From Pyxidicoccus sp. MSG2 (GTDB lineage Bacteria > Myxococcota > Myxococcia > Myxococcales > Myxococcaceae), in contig NZ_JAPNKC010000001.1 of assembly GCF_026626705.1 (NCBI RefSeq), positions 3,658,001 through 3,722,000 on the forward strand: a stretch of 64,000 nt of DNA, in the 5' to 3' direction. How positions within the stretch are numbered: the stretch's first letter is position 1; each line of letters starts with the position of its first letter. Positions 35,701-43,899 of this stretch are shown here, piece after piece. The position numbers and the translations under genes are program-made. The notes below the pieces were generated by a model, which saw only the letters and a list, made by a program, of their open reading frames with translations, was not told the origin of the DNA and searched no databases.

Positions 35701-37131
35701 GCCCCGCGCGGCGGCGATGCCCTCCGACAGCACCTCCAGCACGCCCTGGTACTCCTCCCACGTGAGGTCGCGGTAGGGGTACGCGCGCTGGAAGAGACTG
35801 AAGAGGGCGCGCTCGTCCCACTCCTCGCAGGCGCACGCGGCGACAATCTGCTGCGCCAGCACGTCCAACGGCTTCTGCGGAATGCGCACCGCGTCCAGGT
35901 CGCCCTCGTGCACGGCGTTGAGGAGCGCGGCGCACTCCATCAACTCGTCGCGCGTCATCGCGAAGACGATGCCCTTGGAGATGGCGGCCTTGTGGTGGCC
36001 CGCGCGGCCCACACGCTGGAGGAGCACGGAGATGGCGCGCGTGCTGCCCAACTGCACCACCAGGTCCACGTTGCCCACGTCGATACCCAACTCCAGCGAC
36101 GCGGTGGCCACCATGGCGCGCAATTGCCCGGCCTTCAGCTTCTCCTCCGCCGCCAGCCGGATTTCGCGCGACATGCTGCCGTGGTGGGCCGCGACGGTGC
36201 CTTCACCGAGCCGCTCGCCCAGGTCATGCGCCACGCGCTCCGCCATCTTCCGCGTGTTGACGAAGATGAGCGTGGTGCGGTGCTGCCCCGTCAGCTCCAC
36301 CAGCCGGTCATAGATCTGGCCCCACATCTCGTGCGTGGCGAGCGAGGACAGCTCCGCGTCCGGAATCTCCAGCGTCAAATCCCACGGGCGCAGGTGGCCC
36401 ACCTCCACGCGCCGGCACTCGCGGTGGGAGGCGCCGGTGAGGAAGCCGGAGATGGCGTCCAGCGGCTTCTGCGTGGCGGACAGGCCGATGAGCTGCGGCC
36501 GCACCTCCGTGAGCGCCTTGAGCCGCTCCATGGACAGGGTGAAGTGACTGCCCCGCTTGTCGCGCGCCAGGGCGTGGATTTCGTCCACGATGACGGTGCG
36601 CACCTTGCGCAGCGTGGCGCGGGCGCGCTCGGCGGTGAGGTAGAGGTAGAGCGACTCCGGCGTGGTGATGAGGATGTGCGGCGGGCGGCGCACCATCTGC
36701 GCGCGCTCGGAGGCCGGTGTGTCCCCGCTTCTCACCTGCACGCGGAGGTCCTGGGGCGTGTAGCCCTCTCCGCGCGCGCGGGTAAGCAACTCCTCCAGCG
36801 GCTGGAGGAGGTTCTTCTGCACGTCGTTGCCCAGCGCCTTGAGCGGCGACACGTAGAGCACCTGCGTGGCGTCCGGCAGCGTGCCCTCCAGCGCGAGGCG
36901 GAAGAGGGAGTCCAGCGCGGCGAGGAAGGCAGTGAGCGTCTTGCCGCTGCCCGTGGGCGCGGCGATGAGCACGTCCTGGCCGGCCTGGATGAGCGGCCAG
37001 CCCTCCACCTGGGGGCGGGTGGGCTCGCCCAGCCGCTCGGCGAACCAGCGACGCACCACGGGATGGAACGACGCCAGCGCGGGATGCGCCGCGCACTGCT
37101 CGGCGAAGTCGAGGCTGATCTGCGGGGCCAT
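32788..37131 (-). CDS. lhr: Lhr-type ATP-dependent helicase
   Basis: A 1447-residue superfamily 2 helicase. The ATG at 37131 has a gagg site nearby and gives [12 protein letters not shown]; a 16-residue upstream extension is rejected. Motifs: Walker A APTGSGKT, motif Ia [11 protein letters not shown], Walker B VDEIHAL, motif III LSATQ, motif [13 protein letters not shown], motif [13 protein letters not shown], motif [10 protein letters not shown]. The long C-terminal region (about 500-1447) with the Lhr-core winged helix and DUF-type modules matches Lhr, a 3'-5' translocase linked to DNA repair. A Pro/Arg-rich linker near 1150-1180 separates the last module. It is divergent from a PAS protein gene. 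Confidence 0.88.
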   Translation of the reverse strand: MAPQISLDFAEQCAAHPALASFHPVVRRWFAERLGEPTRPQVEGWPLIQAGQDVLIAAPTGSGKTLTAFLAALDSLFRLALEGTLPDATQVLYVSPLKALGNDVQKNLLQPLEELLTRARGEGYTPQDLRVQVRSGDTPASERAQMVRRPPHILITTPESLYLYLTAERARATLRKVRTVIVDEIHALARDKRGSHFTLSMERLKALTEVRPQLIGLSATQKPLDAISGFLTGASHRECRRVEVGHLRPWDLTLEIPDAELSSLATHEMWGQIYDRLVELTGQHRTTLIFVNTRKMAERVAHDLGERLGEGTVAAHHGSMSREIRLAAEEKLKAGQLRAMVATASLELGIDVGNVDLVVQLGSTRAISVLLQRVGRAGHHKAAISKGIVFAMTRDELMECAALLNAVHEGDLDAVRIPQKPLDVLAQQIVAACACEEWDERALFSLFQRAYPYRDLTWEEYQGVLEVLSEGIAAARGRAGIHLHRDRVNQRLKGRRGVRITALTNGGAIPDTFTFSVTAEPEGKVVGTLDEDFAVESSPGDIFLLGSTAWRIQRVMGSTVVVEDARGAPPNVPFWRGEAPGRTDELSSQVGRLRQELLEREDAQSFLEKQLRMPPPAVDALMGYLRLGKKMLDAVPSHTTIVAERFFDEAGGMQLIIHAPFGSRINRAWGLALRKRFCRSFDFELQAAATEDGILLSLGEQHSFPLADIFDFLHPDHVEEVLVQAVLQAPIFGTRFRWVATRALALHRMMGGKRVAPNLQRARSEDLLAAVFPAQVGCQDNHGGGDIELPDHPLVKQTMDDCLREAMDIDGLREVLRRMRDGRIKLEARDVPEPSVFAHAMIHSQPYTFLDDAPAEERRVRNVALRRAMPAEDAAAFGALDAAAIATVVEDAAPPMRDEDELHDALLQLILVHAHEVPRGLEVPLFKQGRVAWLELPAGRFLVSAERGNAVRALFPDAVTQPPLPVLEYDRPVERDAAIFQVVRGRMEMLGPTTVAELARLTVLSEDEVNVALHGLESQGSVLRGRFRALESPLAPGETPPLEWCDRRLLQRIHRMTVGRLRKEIEPLSAQDFMRFLFRWHHMEDVDALRGSTGLLKAVRLLQGYEAPASAWERFLLPARMRGYTPDMLERACYAGEVAWGRLTMKDAKPPPGPRRGAPVDPEPAPPPRSRASPTRNAPLTFTLREDLEWMLTAARPHAVLADGDVWTPPDLSVPAKDVVSVLERRGACFFQDLVSRARRLPAEIEDALWELVARGLVTADAVQNLRILQSPAHRKRQKLLQRGGPGRWSLLAPAEPKPQDEVMDQLARLFLQRYGIVWRDLVMREALAPTWRELLFVYRRMEARGEVRGGRFVAGFVGEQFALPEAVDVARAVRRQAPSGVRVQLSGVDPLNLTGVVTPGPRVPAMPGNVVTYVDGVPRGVDELEDEAEGNVGEDTEGGSGEVMAS

Positions 37132-37383
37132 GCGCACCTCTCTAGGAGCAGACTGAACACAGGTGCAGCCCGGCGTCAACGCGCCGCCAGTGTCCCCGGG
37201 CGCTACGTACGGCCCGCATCCCCGTGCCTCGGCCCCCGATATGCATCGGGCAAACCCTGAACACGCGTCGTCTCGCGAACGGGTGCACGGGCGGCGGTGT
37301 CACCTACTCTCCATGAGCGGCGACGCGGCGCGGCGGTACGAGGGAGTCGTTGCACCTCGCGTGCTAGCCCTTCTCCACCCGCC

Positions 37384-38871
37384 ATGCGCCCCTCTCCCAG
37401 CCTCTACGCGCTCGAAGCGCTCAACCCGGATGGCTTCCTCGCCCTCCGCCCCCACGGAGGCGGCGCCGCGGCCCCCGACGACTTCCTCTGTGACTATGCC
37501 AACCCCGCCGCGGAGGCGCTGCTGGGCACCGGACTGGTGGGCCCGCCGCTGCTCGCGAGCCGGCCCGCGCTGGGCGGCATGCTCGCACCATGGACGGCCA
37601 CCCTCGTCACCGGCGCGCGCACCGAGCACGCCTTCAGTCACGGAGAGGGCGAGGCGGCGCGCCAGGTGCGGGCCCGCACGGTGCGCCTGGAGGACGGCCG
37701 CCTGGCCGTGTGGCTGGCGGACATCACCGAGGAGGCGCGCTTCGTCGTGGACGCGGAGGCCTTCGAGGAGCGGATGAGCGCCTACGTGGAGTGCATGCCG
37801 GACGCGTTCCTCGCGCTGGACGGCGGCTTCCGGGTGCGCCACGCCAACCGCGCCGCGGAGAAGCTCTTCGGCCAGAGCCGGGACGAGCTGCTGGGCCGTG
37901 TGCCGTGGGACGCGTACGCGGAGGAGCCCGAGTCCACGCTGCGCCGCCAGTTGCAGCGCGCGATGAGCACCGGACGCACGGTGGAGTTCGAGGAGTGTCT
38001 CCCCACGCCGCAGCTCCACGTCCGCGTCACGGCGGTGCCCGCGTCGGGCGGGCTGCTGGTGTACGTGGCGGACATCACCCTGCGCCGGCGCACCGAGGAC
38101 TCGCTGCGCCGCACCAGCGCCCTCTTCACCGCCGTGCTCCAGGGCTGCACGGACGCCATCTTCACGAAGGACCTGGCGGGCCGGTACACACGCATCAACC
38201 CGGCCGGCGCGCGGCTGATGGGCAAGACGGTGGACGAGGTGCTCGGCCACACCGACGCGGAGCTGTGGCCGGACGAGGCACGCACCACCGCCTCGCATGA
38301 CCGCGAGGTGCTCGCCTTCCGCCATACCTTCACCTACGAGGAAGCGCAGCGCGGCGCCAGGTCGCGCGTGTGGCTGTCCACCAAGGGCGTGCTCAAGGAC
38401 GACACGGGCACGGTGTTCGGCCTGTTCGGCATCAGCCGCGACATCACCGACCGCAAGGCCATGGAGGAGGCGCTGCGGCGCAACGAGGCGCGGATGCTCC
38501 AGGCGCTGTCCGCCGCGTCGCTGACGCTCTTCGACCTGCGGCTGCCGGAGGGCCTGCTGCACTGGGAGCGCAACGCCGCCTCGCTCTTCGGACAGGCGGA
38601 GCTTCCCGTGGAGGAGGCGCTGGGCTCCTTCCTGTCCCGCATCCACCCGGAAGACAGGCTGGGCGTGGCCGAGCGGCTGGCCCGCTGCGCCGAGGCCCCC
38701 GGCGAGGTGGTGCTGGACTACCGCGTGCTGATGACAGACGGACAGGTGCGGCGCCAGGCGCTGCGGGCCCGCTCGCGCGCGGAGGACGGGCGCATCGGCC
38801 GAGTGCTCGGCGTGCTGGCGGACATCACCCACCGGCAGCCCGGCGCCAACGGCGTCATCCAGGCTGCTTGA
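37384..38871 (+). CDS. multi-PAS sensory protein without output domain
   Basis: A 495-residue soluble protein from the ATG at 37384; an upstream in-frame start at 37297 would lie in the lhr promoter region. It has four successive PAS/PAC-like modules: about 10-115 (ending WLADITEEARF), 125-230 (PDAFLALDGGFRVRHANRAAE to VYVADITLRRRTED), 240-365 (DAIFTKDLAGRYTRINPAG to FGISRDITDRKAMEE) and 370-485 (ending GVLADITHRQ). It stops 12 residues after the last PAC, exactly where a kinase or GGDEF domain usually starts. No in-frame or shifted kinase domain follows. It may act by binding partners, or be a truncated sensor kinase. Confidence 0.8.
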   Translation: MRPSPSLYALEALNPDGFLALRPHGGGAAAPDDFLCDYANPAAEALLGTGLVGPPLLASRPALGGMLAPWTATLVTGARTEHAFSHGEGEAARQVRARTVRLEDGRLAVWLADITEEARFVVDAEAFEERMSAYVECMPDAFLALDGGFRVRHANRAAEKLFGQSRDELLGRVPWDAYAEEPESTLRRQLQRAMSTGRTVEFEECLPTPQLHVRVTAVPASGGLLVYVADITLRRRTEDSLRRTSALFTAVLQGCTDAIFTKDLAGRYTRINPAGARLMGKTVDEVLGHTDAELWPDEARTTASHDREVLAFRHTFTYEEAQRGARSRVWLSTKGVLKDDTGTVFGLFGISRDITDRKAMEEALRRNEARMLQALSAASLTLFDLRLPEGLLHWERNAASLFGQAELPVEEALGSFLSRIHPEDRLGVAERLARCAEAPGEVVLDYRVLMTDGQVRRQALRARSRAEDGRIGRVLGVLADITHRQPGANGVIQAA

Positions 38872-38956
38872 GCTTCACGCGCGCGCCCGGGTGGCGCGCC
38901 ACGGCCCCGGCGGGTGCTCGTGGCAACGGAGTGAGGCTCCCGGCGGAGCGGGGCCT

Positions 38957-39550
38957 TCAGCCGCGCGAGCCAACCACGGCGACCGGGGCTCGCGCCGCGC
39001 CGCGCGCCCAGGTGAGACGGAAGGTGGCGGCGGTGCCGTCGAAGGCGATGGGCTCCACCCGCACCTGCCCCGCGCCCGCGCACCGCAGCGTCTCCGCGAG
39101 GAAGCCGGCGGCGAAGTACGGGTTGTCCGCCGTCACGTCCTTCATCCACAGCGTGGCCGAGTCCTGCGTGGACTCCTCCACGCGCACCTCGTTGAAGTTG
39201 TTCCCGGCGCGGACGTTGTAGGGCACCCGCTCCAGCGTGCGGCGCGGGCCCAGGTGGGTGACGAGCGCCATGCTGGCCCGGCCCACGGACGTCTGCCGGA
39301 AGCCCTGGAGGTAGCGCGCGCCCAGCTCGAAGAGCGCCTCGTGCGGAGGCAGCGCGGGGTAGGCGTCCTGCGCGGCCACCCGGAGAAAGCCCCGCCACTG
39401 CTCCACCGTGTAGTGCGGACGCAGCGACTCCGACAGGTCCAGGCCCACCGCCTTCAGGCGCTGGCGGCCTTCACGGGTGAGGTGCGGGCCCAGGGCGCGC
39501 ACGAAGAGGGCTTCCACGGACTGGGCGAAGATGAGCTTCTCGGACGGCAT
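38957..39550 (-). CDS. DUF2378 family (TIGR02265) myxobacterial protein
   Basis: A 197-residue protein from the ATG at 39550. The pattern VEALFVRALGPHLT, YPALPPHEALFELGARYLQGF, RRTLERVPYNVRAGNNFNEVRVEE and YFAAGFLAETLRCAGA matches DUF2378/TIGR02265, a paralogous family almost confined to Myxococcales. Family members are about 180-200 residues; function unknown. No signal peptide. It lies 66 nt upstream (minus strand) of nothing obvious, converges with the PAS gene, and follows the REC-PAS kinase gene on the same strand after 66 nt, so it may share its transcript. Confidence 0.85.
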   Translation of the reverse strand: MPSEKLIFAQSVEALFVRALGPHLTREGRQRLKAVGLDLSESLRPHYTVEQWRGFLRVAAQDAYPALPPHEALFELGARYLQGFRQTSVGRASMALVTHLGPRRTLERVPYNVRAGNNFNEVRVEESTQDSATLWMKDVTADNPYFAAGFLAETLRCAGAGQVRVEPIAFDGTAATFRLTWARGAARAPVAVVGSRG

Positions 39551-39616
39551 GACCGAAAGGTGGCAACAACCCCGTCCGGCGGCGAGGCTCAACGCATCGC
39601 ATCCGTCCGCTTGTCA

Positions 39617-41077
39617 TCATCGAGGCAGACGTACCGTGAAGGTCGTCCCACCCGGAGCGCTGGAGTCGACGTCCACGGCTCCCCCATGGCCCCGGATGAT
39701 TTGCGAGGCGATGTAGAGCCCCAACCCCAGTCCCCCGGCGGAGCCTCCCTCCGGTCGGGACTTCCGGCCCCGACGCCAGGCGCTGAAGACGTGCGGCAGC
39801 TCCTCGGCGGGAATGGGCGGCCCCTGGTTGTGCACGCGCAGCACCGCGCCCTTCGGACCGCTCTCCGCGTGCACCGACACCAGGCTGTCCTCGGGGCTGT
39901 ACTTCAGCGCGTTGGCCAACAGGTTGCCCACGGCCTGCTCCAGCCGGTCCGAGTCCCAGTCGCCCCGGCCGTCGCCCAGCACCTCGAGCTGCACCAGGCG
40001 TCCGGGATGGCTGGCGCGCAGCTCGTCCACACTGCGGCGCACCACGTCGAACACGTCACACGGCGCGCGCGTCACGGGGATGCCGCCGCCCAGCCGCGCG
40101 CGGGCGAAGTCCAGCAGCTGGCGGATCATCCGGTCCATCCGCTCCGCGCTGGTGAGGATGCGACCGGTGAGGTTGGCCTGGCGCTCGTCCAGCCCGCCGC
40201 GCCGCTGCAGCTGCTGCGCGGACATGGACAGGGCGTTGAGCGGGTTGCGCAGGTCATGCCCGAGCATGCCGATGAACTGCTCGCGGAACTCCTCCGCGCT
40301 GCGCTCCTCGGTGACGTCGCGCAGGGAGGTCGTCACCGCCAGCACCCGGCCGTCCGGGCCCACCGCGGGCGAGATGACGAAGTCGAAGGAGCGCGGGCCC
40401 CGGTCCGACATCAGGGAGATGGAGCCCCGCTGCACCTGGCCCGTGCCCAGCGACGCCTCCACGAGACGGAGGTAGGGCTCCAGCGCGGGGTCCTTCGCGC
40501 GCAGCTCCGCCAGCGTCAAACCCGGGCCGTGCGCGACATGGCTGCCGCGCGCCGCATAGAGCGCCTGGTTGGCGAAGAGCACGCGCCCGGCGCCGTCGTA
40601 GAGGACGATGGGGTCCGCCGCGCTGGAGATGGCCAGCTCCAGCAGCCGGCGCTGGTGCTCGACTTCCTGCGACAGCGCGCGGACCTCGCGCTCCGCCTGG
40701 CGCAGCCGCAGCAGGGCGTGGACCTGGGCGACCAGCTCCTCCGGGTCCACTGGCGCCACCAGGTAGCCATCCGCGCCGTGCTCCAGGCCCAGCGCCCGGT
40801 CGCCCGGCCCCACGGCCTGCGCGGACAGGTGCAGCACCAGCACATTGTGGGTGCGTGGCGCCGTCTTCAGCAGCCTGCACACCTCCAGCCCGCTGATGTC
40901 CGGCAGCCGCACGTCGAGGATGACCAGGTCCGTGTGCTCGTCCGCCAGCGCCAGCGCCTCGCGGCCGGCGGCGGCCTCCACCACGCGGAAGCCGGCCAGC
41001 CCCAGCACACGGGAAGTCACGTACCGGCTGGCGACGTCGTCGTTGACGTTGAGGATGACGGCGGGCTTGGAAGTCAT
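39617..41077 (-). CDS. response regulator-PAS-histidine kinase hybrid
   Basis: A 486-residue soluble kinase starting at the ATG at 41077. The receiver domain has Asp55 in LVILDVRLPD and AP near 110 in place of the usual KP (YLVAPVDPEELV), a missing Lys. A PAS domain (about 145-255) starts LELAISSAADPIVLYDGAG. HisKA has LGHDLRNPLNALSM near 270; HATPase_c has NLLANALKYSPED, NQGPPIP (an altered G1 box, DxGxG lost), FSAWRRG and GGLGLGLYIASQII. A receiver with no conserved Lys and a kinase with a weak G1 box may have altered signalling. Divergent from the cysteine synthase-like gene, with 164 nt between. Confidence 0.82.
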   Translation of the reverse strand: MTSKPAVILNVNDDVASRYVTSRVLGLAGFRVVEAAAGREALALADEHTDLVILDVRLPDISGLEVCRLLKTAPRTHNVLVLHLSAQAVGPGDRALGLEHGADGYLVAPVDPEELVAQVHALLRLRQAEREVRALSQEVEHQRRLLELAISSAADPIVLYDGAGRVLFANQALYAARGSHVAHGPGLTLAELRAKDPALEPYLRLVEASLGTGQVQRGSISLMSDRGPRSFDFVISPAVGPDGRVLAVTTSLRDVTEERSAEEFREQFIGMLGHDLRNPLNALSMSAQQLQRRGGLDERQANLTGRILTSAERMDRMIRQLLDFARARLGGGIPVTRAPCDVFDVVRRSVDELRASHPGRLVQLEVLGDGRGDWDSDRLEQAVGNLLANALKYSPEDSLVSVHAESGPKGAVLRVHNQGPPIPAEELPHVFSAWRRGRKSRPEGGSAGGLGLGLYIASQIIRGHGGAVDVDSSAPGGTTFTVRLPR

Positions 41078-41241
41078 TCGGTGGCCGGAACTCTTTCGTA
41101 TCCGCGCCCCCCACCGCACGCCAAGCGTTACCGCCCTGGGAATGTCCGCTTCCCGGGTAGCCGGGCTGGCGGCGGTCATCAAACCGGCAAATAGTTCGGA
41201 GACGCTCCCGCCAGGGTCGGTTTCGGGGTAGTGAAGGCCGC

Positions 41242-42204
41242 ATGCGTCCTCCCTGTCGCCCCCTCCCCGCGGATGGCCGCTTCCTCCAGGCCGTCGGCCC
41301 CACGCCGCTCGTCCCCGTCCGCCTGGAAGAGGAAGGCCCCACCATCTGGTGCAAGCTGGAGTTCCTCAACCCCAGCGGCTCCACGAAGGACCGAATCGCC
41401 CGGTACATGCTGGAGAAGGCGTGGCGTCTGGGTGAGCTGAGCCCGGGCGGCGAGGTCATCGAGGCGTCCAGCGGCTCGACGAGCATCGCCCTGGCGCTGG
41501 CCTCCGCGCAGATGGGGCTGCGCTTCACGGCGGTGATGCCGGAGGGCGTCACCGACGAGCGTCTGCTCACCATCCGCGCCTACGGCGGCGACGTGGTGCT
41601 GGTGCCGCGCGAGACGGGCGTGCGCGGCGCGATTGCGCGGGCGGAGGAACTGGCGCGCGAGCGCAAGGCGTTTGCCCCGCGCCAGTTCGAGAACCCGGAC
41701 AACGCCGAGGCGCACCGCGTGTGGACGGGGCAGGAAATCCTGTCGCAGGTACCGGGCGGGCTGGTGCACGGCGTGGTGAGCGGCGTCGGCACGGGCGGCA
41801 CGGTGGTGGGGCTGTACCAGGCCTTCGCGGAAGCGGGCTGCCCGGTGACGGCCTTCGTGGCGCGGCCCATCGCCGGGCTGGGCTGCGACATCGAATGCTG
41901 CAGCTTCAGCCCCCGCGTACCCGGCGTGGTGGACGGCATCTCCAAGCTGTACCGCGACGCGGACATGCCGGGGCGCGTGGAGCTGGACGTGTCGGACGAG
42001 CTGGCCATGTGCACCGCGCGCGCGCTCATCCGCCGCGGCTTCCCGGTGGGACCGTCCTCCGGCCTCAACTACGCGGCCTCCGTCGAGGCCGCGAAGCGGC
42101 TGGGCCCCGGCGCCCAGGTGGTGACGGTGTTCCCGGACCGGATGGAGCGCTACTTCTCCACCGAGCTCATCCAGCCCAGGCCCGCCGCCCGCGGCGTGGC
42201 CTGA
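41242..42204 (+). CDS. cysteine synthase family PLP enzyme
   Basis: A 320-residue fold-type II PLP enzyme. LEFLNPSGSTKDRIA contains the Schiff-base Lys, SSGSTSIALA binds substrate carboxylate, GVGTGGTVVG is the phosphate-binding loop, and VGPSSGLNYAAS carries the Ser contacting the PLP pyridine nitrogen. These fit CysK/CysM/cystathionine beta-synthase-like enzymes that make cysteine from O-acetylserine and sulfide. The usual N-terminal TPL is here (VGPTPLVPV). The order of similarity (CysK, CysM, CBS, or a specialised thiol enzyme) cannot be set by eye, so no symbol is given. No Cys-regulon neighbours. Confidence 0.8.
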   Translation: MRPPCRPLPADGRFLQAVGPTPLVPVRLEEEGPTIWCKLEFLNPSGSTKDRIARYMLEKAWRLGELSPGGEVIEASSGSTSIALALASAQMGLRFTAVMPEGVTDERLLTIRAYGGDVVLVPRETGVRGAIARAEELARERKAFAPRQFENPDNAEAHRVWTGQEILSQVPGGLVHGVVSGVGTGGTVVGLYQAFAEAGCPVTAFVARPIAGLGCDIECCSFSPRVPGVVDGISKLYRDADMPGRVELDVSDELAMCTARALIRRGFPVGPSSGLNYAASVEAAKRLGPGAQVVTVFPDRMERYFSTELIQPRPAARGVA

Positions 42205-42291
42205 AGGGCACCACCCCATGGAAGCCGCGCCCATGGAGAGCCGTGAAAGCTCCGGCCTTCCTTGATGACGCAACTTCCCAAGGCAACTCTC

Positions 42292-42297
42292 GATAAT
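42292..42297 (+). promoter_or_regulatory. possible -10 hexamer GATAAT
   Basis: GATAAT differs from TATAAT at one base and lies 36 nt upstream of the amidase start. No matching -35 is visible 16-18 nt upstream, so this is weak. Confidence 0.2.
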
Positions 42298-42332
42298 GGG
42301 GCAAGCTTTCCCACTATTTGAGAGTGCCCCCC

Positions 42333-43193
42333 ATGAGCGTCCGCCTCCCCCCCGTCTCCACCGCCACGACGTCCCGTACCGCGTCGGCGGCGCTGACCCG
42401 CACCGCCGCCGCCACCGTGACGGCCCCTCCCGCCGGCCTGCGCAAGGGGGATGAGGGCCCCAAGGTGAAGCAGCTCCAGGACGCGCTGGTGAAGCTGGGC
42501 TACATGACCAAGGCCCAGGTCTCCACCGGCCCCGGCACCTTCGGCCCGAAGACCGAGGCGGCGGTGAAGAAGTTCCAGGCCGACAAGAAGCTGCCCACCA
42601 CCGGCTTCTACGGGGACCTGACGCACGCGGCGCTGAAGAAGGCGCTGGCCGGGAGCAAGCCGCCCGTGGAGGGGCCGACGAAGCCGCCTCCGTCCACGCC
42701 GGGCACGTTCAAGAAGCCGCCCGTCGTCAGCGCGCCCTCGCCCAACTACAACGAGCGCGGCGGCAAGGACATCGACACCATCGTCCTGCACCACACCGCC
42801 TCCAACAACGGCGCGGGCGACCTGGCGTGGATGCGCAACCCGAAGAGCGAGGTGTCCGCGCACTACATGGTCGACCGTGACGGGAAGATCTACCAGCTCG
42901 TCAACGACCAGAAGCGCGCGTGGCACGCGGGCAAGGGCGAGCTGCACGGCGTGCCCAGCGACATCAACGGCCGCTCCATCGGCATCGAAATCGTCAACGC
43001 CGGCGACGGCAAGACGCCCTTCACCGAAGCCCAGTACAAGGCCCTCACCCAGCTCACCGGCTACCTGAAGCAGGAGTACAAGGTGCCGATGAAGAACATC
43101 GTCGGCCACGCCGACGTCGCGGTGCCCAAGGGCCGCAAGAACGACCCGGCGCCCAACTTCGACTGGAACCGGCTGCGCAAGGGCATCTCCTGA
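42333..43193 (+). CDS. peptidoglycan amidase with PG-binding domain
   Basis: A 286-residue protein from the ATG at 42333; an in-frame TTG at 42318 is less likely. A Thr/Ala-rich N-terminus (1-37) has no hydrophobic signal core. PG_binding_1 follows (about 38-110: LRKGDEGPKVKQLQDAL...FGPKTEAAVKKFQ), then a Pro-rich linker (112-135) and an Amidase_2/PGRP domain (about 145-286). Zinc ligands are the first His of LHHTASNNG, the His of WHAG, and the His/Asp pair in GHADVAVPKGRKNDPAPNFDW. It should cut the bond between N-acetylmuramic acid and L-Ala. Without a signal peptide the export route is open. Confidence 0.82.
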   Translation: MSVRLPPVSTATTSRTASAALTRTAAATVTAPPAGLRKGDEGPKVKQLQDALVKLGYMTKAQVSTGPGTFGPKTEAAVKKFQADKKLPTTGFYGDLTHAALKKALAGSKPPVEGPTKPPPSTPGTFKKPPVVSAPSPNYNERGGKDIDTIVLHHTASNNGAGDLAWMRNPKSEVSAHYMVDRDGKIYQLVNDQKRAWHAGKGELHGVPSDINGRSIGIEIVNAGDGKTPFTEAQYKALTQLTGYLKQEYKVPMKNIVGHADVAVPKGRKNDPAPNFDWNRLRKGIS

Positions 43194-43213
43194 GCCAGGG
43201 TGCTCCCCCAGGG

Positions 43214-43241
43214 GCCGGCCGCGGTCCGGTAGGCGGCCGGC
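43214..43241. terminator. 9-bp hairpin between amidase and mntP
   Basis: gccggccgc (43214-43222) pairs perfectly with gcggccggc (43233-43241) over a 10-nt loop, 20 nt after the amidase stop and 23 nt before mntP. Either an amidase terminator or part of a short mntP leader. I looked for a yybP-ykoY manganese riboswitch in this 71-nt gap and see none. Confidence 0.4.
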
Positions 43242-43264
43242 ACCAGATGCGATAGGGAGCGCCC

Positions 43265-43834
43265 ATGCTCTCCCTGCCCCTGGTGATGCTGGCGCTCGGC
43301 CTGTCCATGGATGCCACGGCCGTGGCGATGACGAGCGGCTTCTCGGCGCCCCGGGTGCGGGTGCGCGACGCGCTGCTGCTCGCCCTCTTCTTCGGCGGCT
43401 TCCAGGCGCTGATGCCCCTCATCGGCTGGGCCGCGGGCGCGCGCTTCGCGGACGCCATCGCCGCGTGGGACCACTGGCTCGCCTTCGTGCTGCTGGGCGG
43501 CATTGGCGCGAAGATGCTGCACGAGGCCTTCACCCATGAGGAGGGTGCCGAGGCCCCGCGCGCGAACCCGTTCAGCCTCCGGGTGCTGCTGGTGCTCGCG
43601 ATCGCCACCAGCATCGACGCCCTGGTGGCGGGCCTCACCCTGCCGACGCTCGACGTGCGCCCGCTGCTGGCGGCCGCCTTCATCGGCGTCACCACCTTCG
43701 TGCTCTCCTTCGCGGGCGTGGAGGCCGGCCGGCGCTTTGGAGACCGCTTCGGACGCAAGCTGGACGCCATTGGCGGGCTGGTGCTCATCCTCCTGGGCGC
43801 CCGGACACTGTTCGAGCACCTGACAGCGGGCTGA
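43265..43834 (+). CDS. mntP: manganese efflux pump MntP
   Basis: A 189-residue, six-helix inner-membrane protein in two repeats of the MntP (YebN/DUF204) family, which exports Mn2+. The conserved acidic residues are in helix 1 (GLSMDATAVAM) and helix 4 (ATSIDALVAGL), the proposed metal path. Length matches (about 190). The start at 43265 has a gggagcgccc site. A short acidic loop with HEAFTHEEGAEA lies between helices 3 and 4. It is alone, and regulation is not visible beyond the short upstream hairpin. The call is firm because both DA motifs and all six helices align. Confidence 0.9.
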   Translation: MLSLPLVMLALGLSMDATAVAMTSGFSAPRVRVRDALLLALFFGGFQALMPLIGWAAGARFADAIAAWDHWLAFVLLGGIGAKMLHEAFTHEEGAEAPRANPFSLRVLLVLAIATSIDALVAGLTLPTLDVRPLLAAAFIGVTTFVLSFAGVEAGRRFGDRFGRKLDAIGGLVLILLGARTLFEHLTAG

Positions 43835-43899
43835 GCCTCCGGCCGGATGGCCCGCGGGGAGTCCCCGTTCCAACGTCGCCTCGCACTGGGAGGCGGCAC

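Noticed and set aside
37236-37251. A fourth GATATG-containing palindrome near lhr and the PAS gene
   Set aside because: It reads CCGATATGCA, not the full 10-mer, and lies about 147 nt from the PAS start, so it does not fit the lipoprotein pattern.
38891-38902. Palindrome gtggcgcgccac after the PAS gene as a terminator
   Set aside because: It is a loopless palindrome, not a hairpin with a usable loop; chance is likely at this GC content.
43194-43264. A manganese (yybP-ykoY) riboswitch before mntP
   Set aside because: The gap is only 71 nt and holds a simple hairpin; the conserved loop sequences of the riboswitch are not present.
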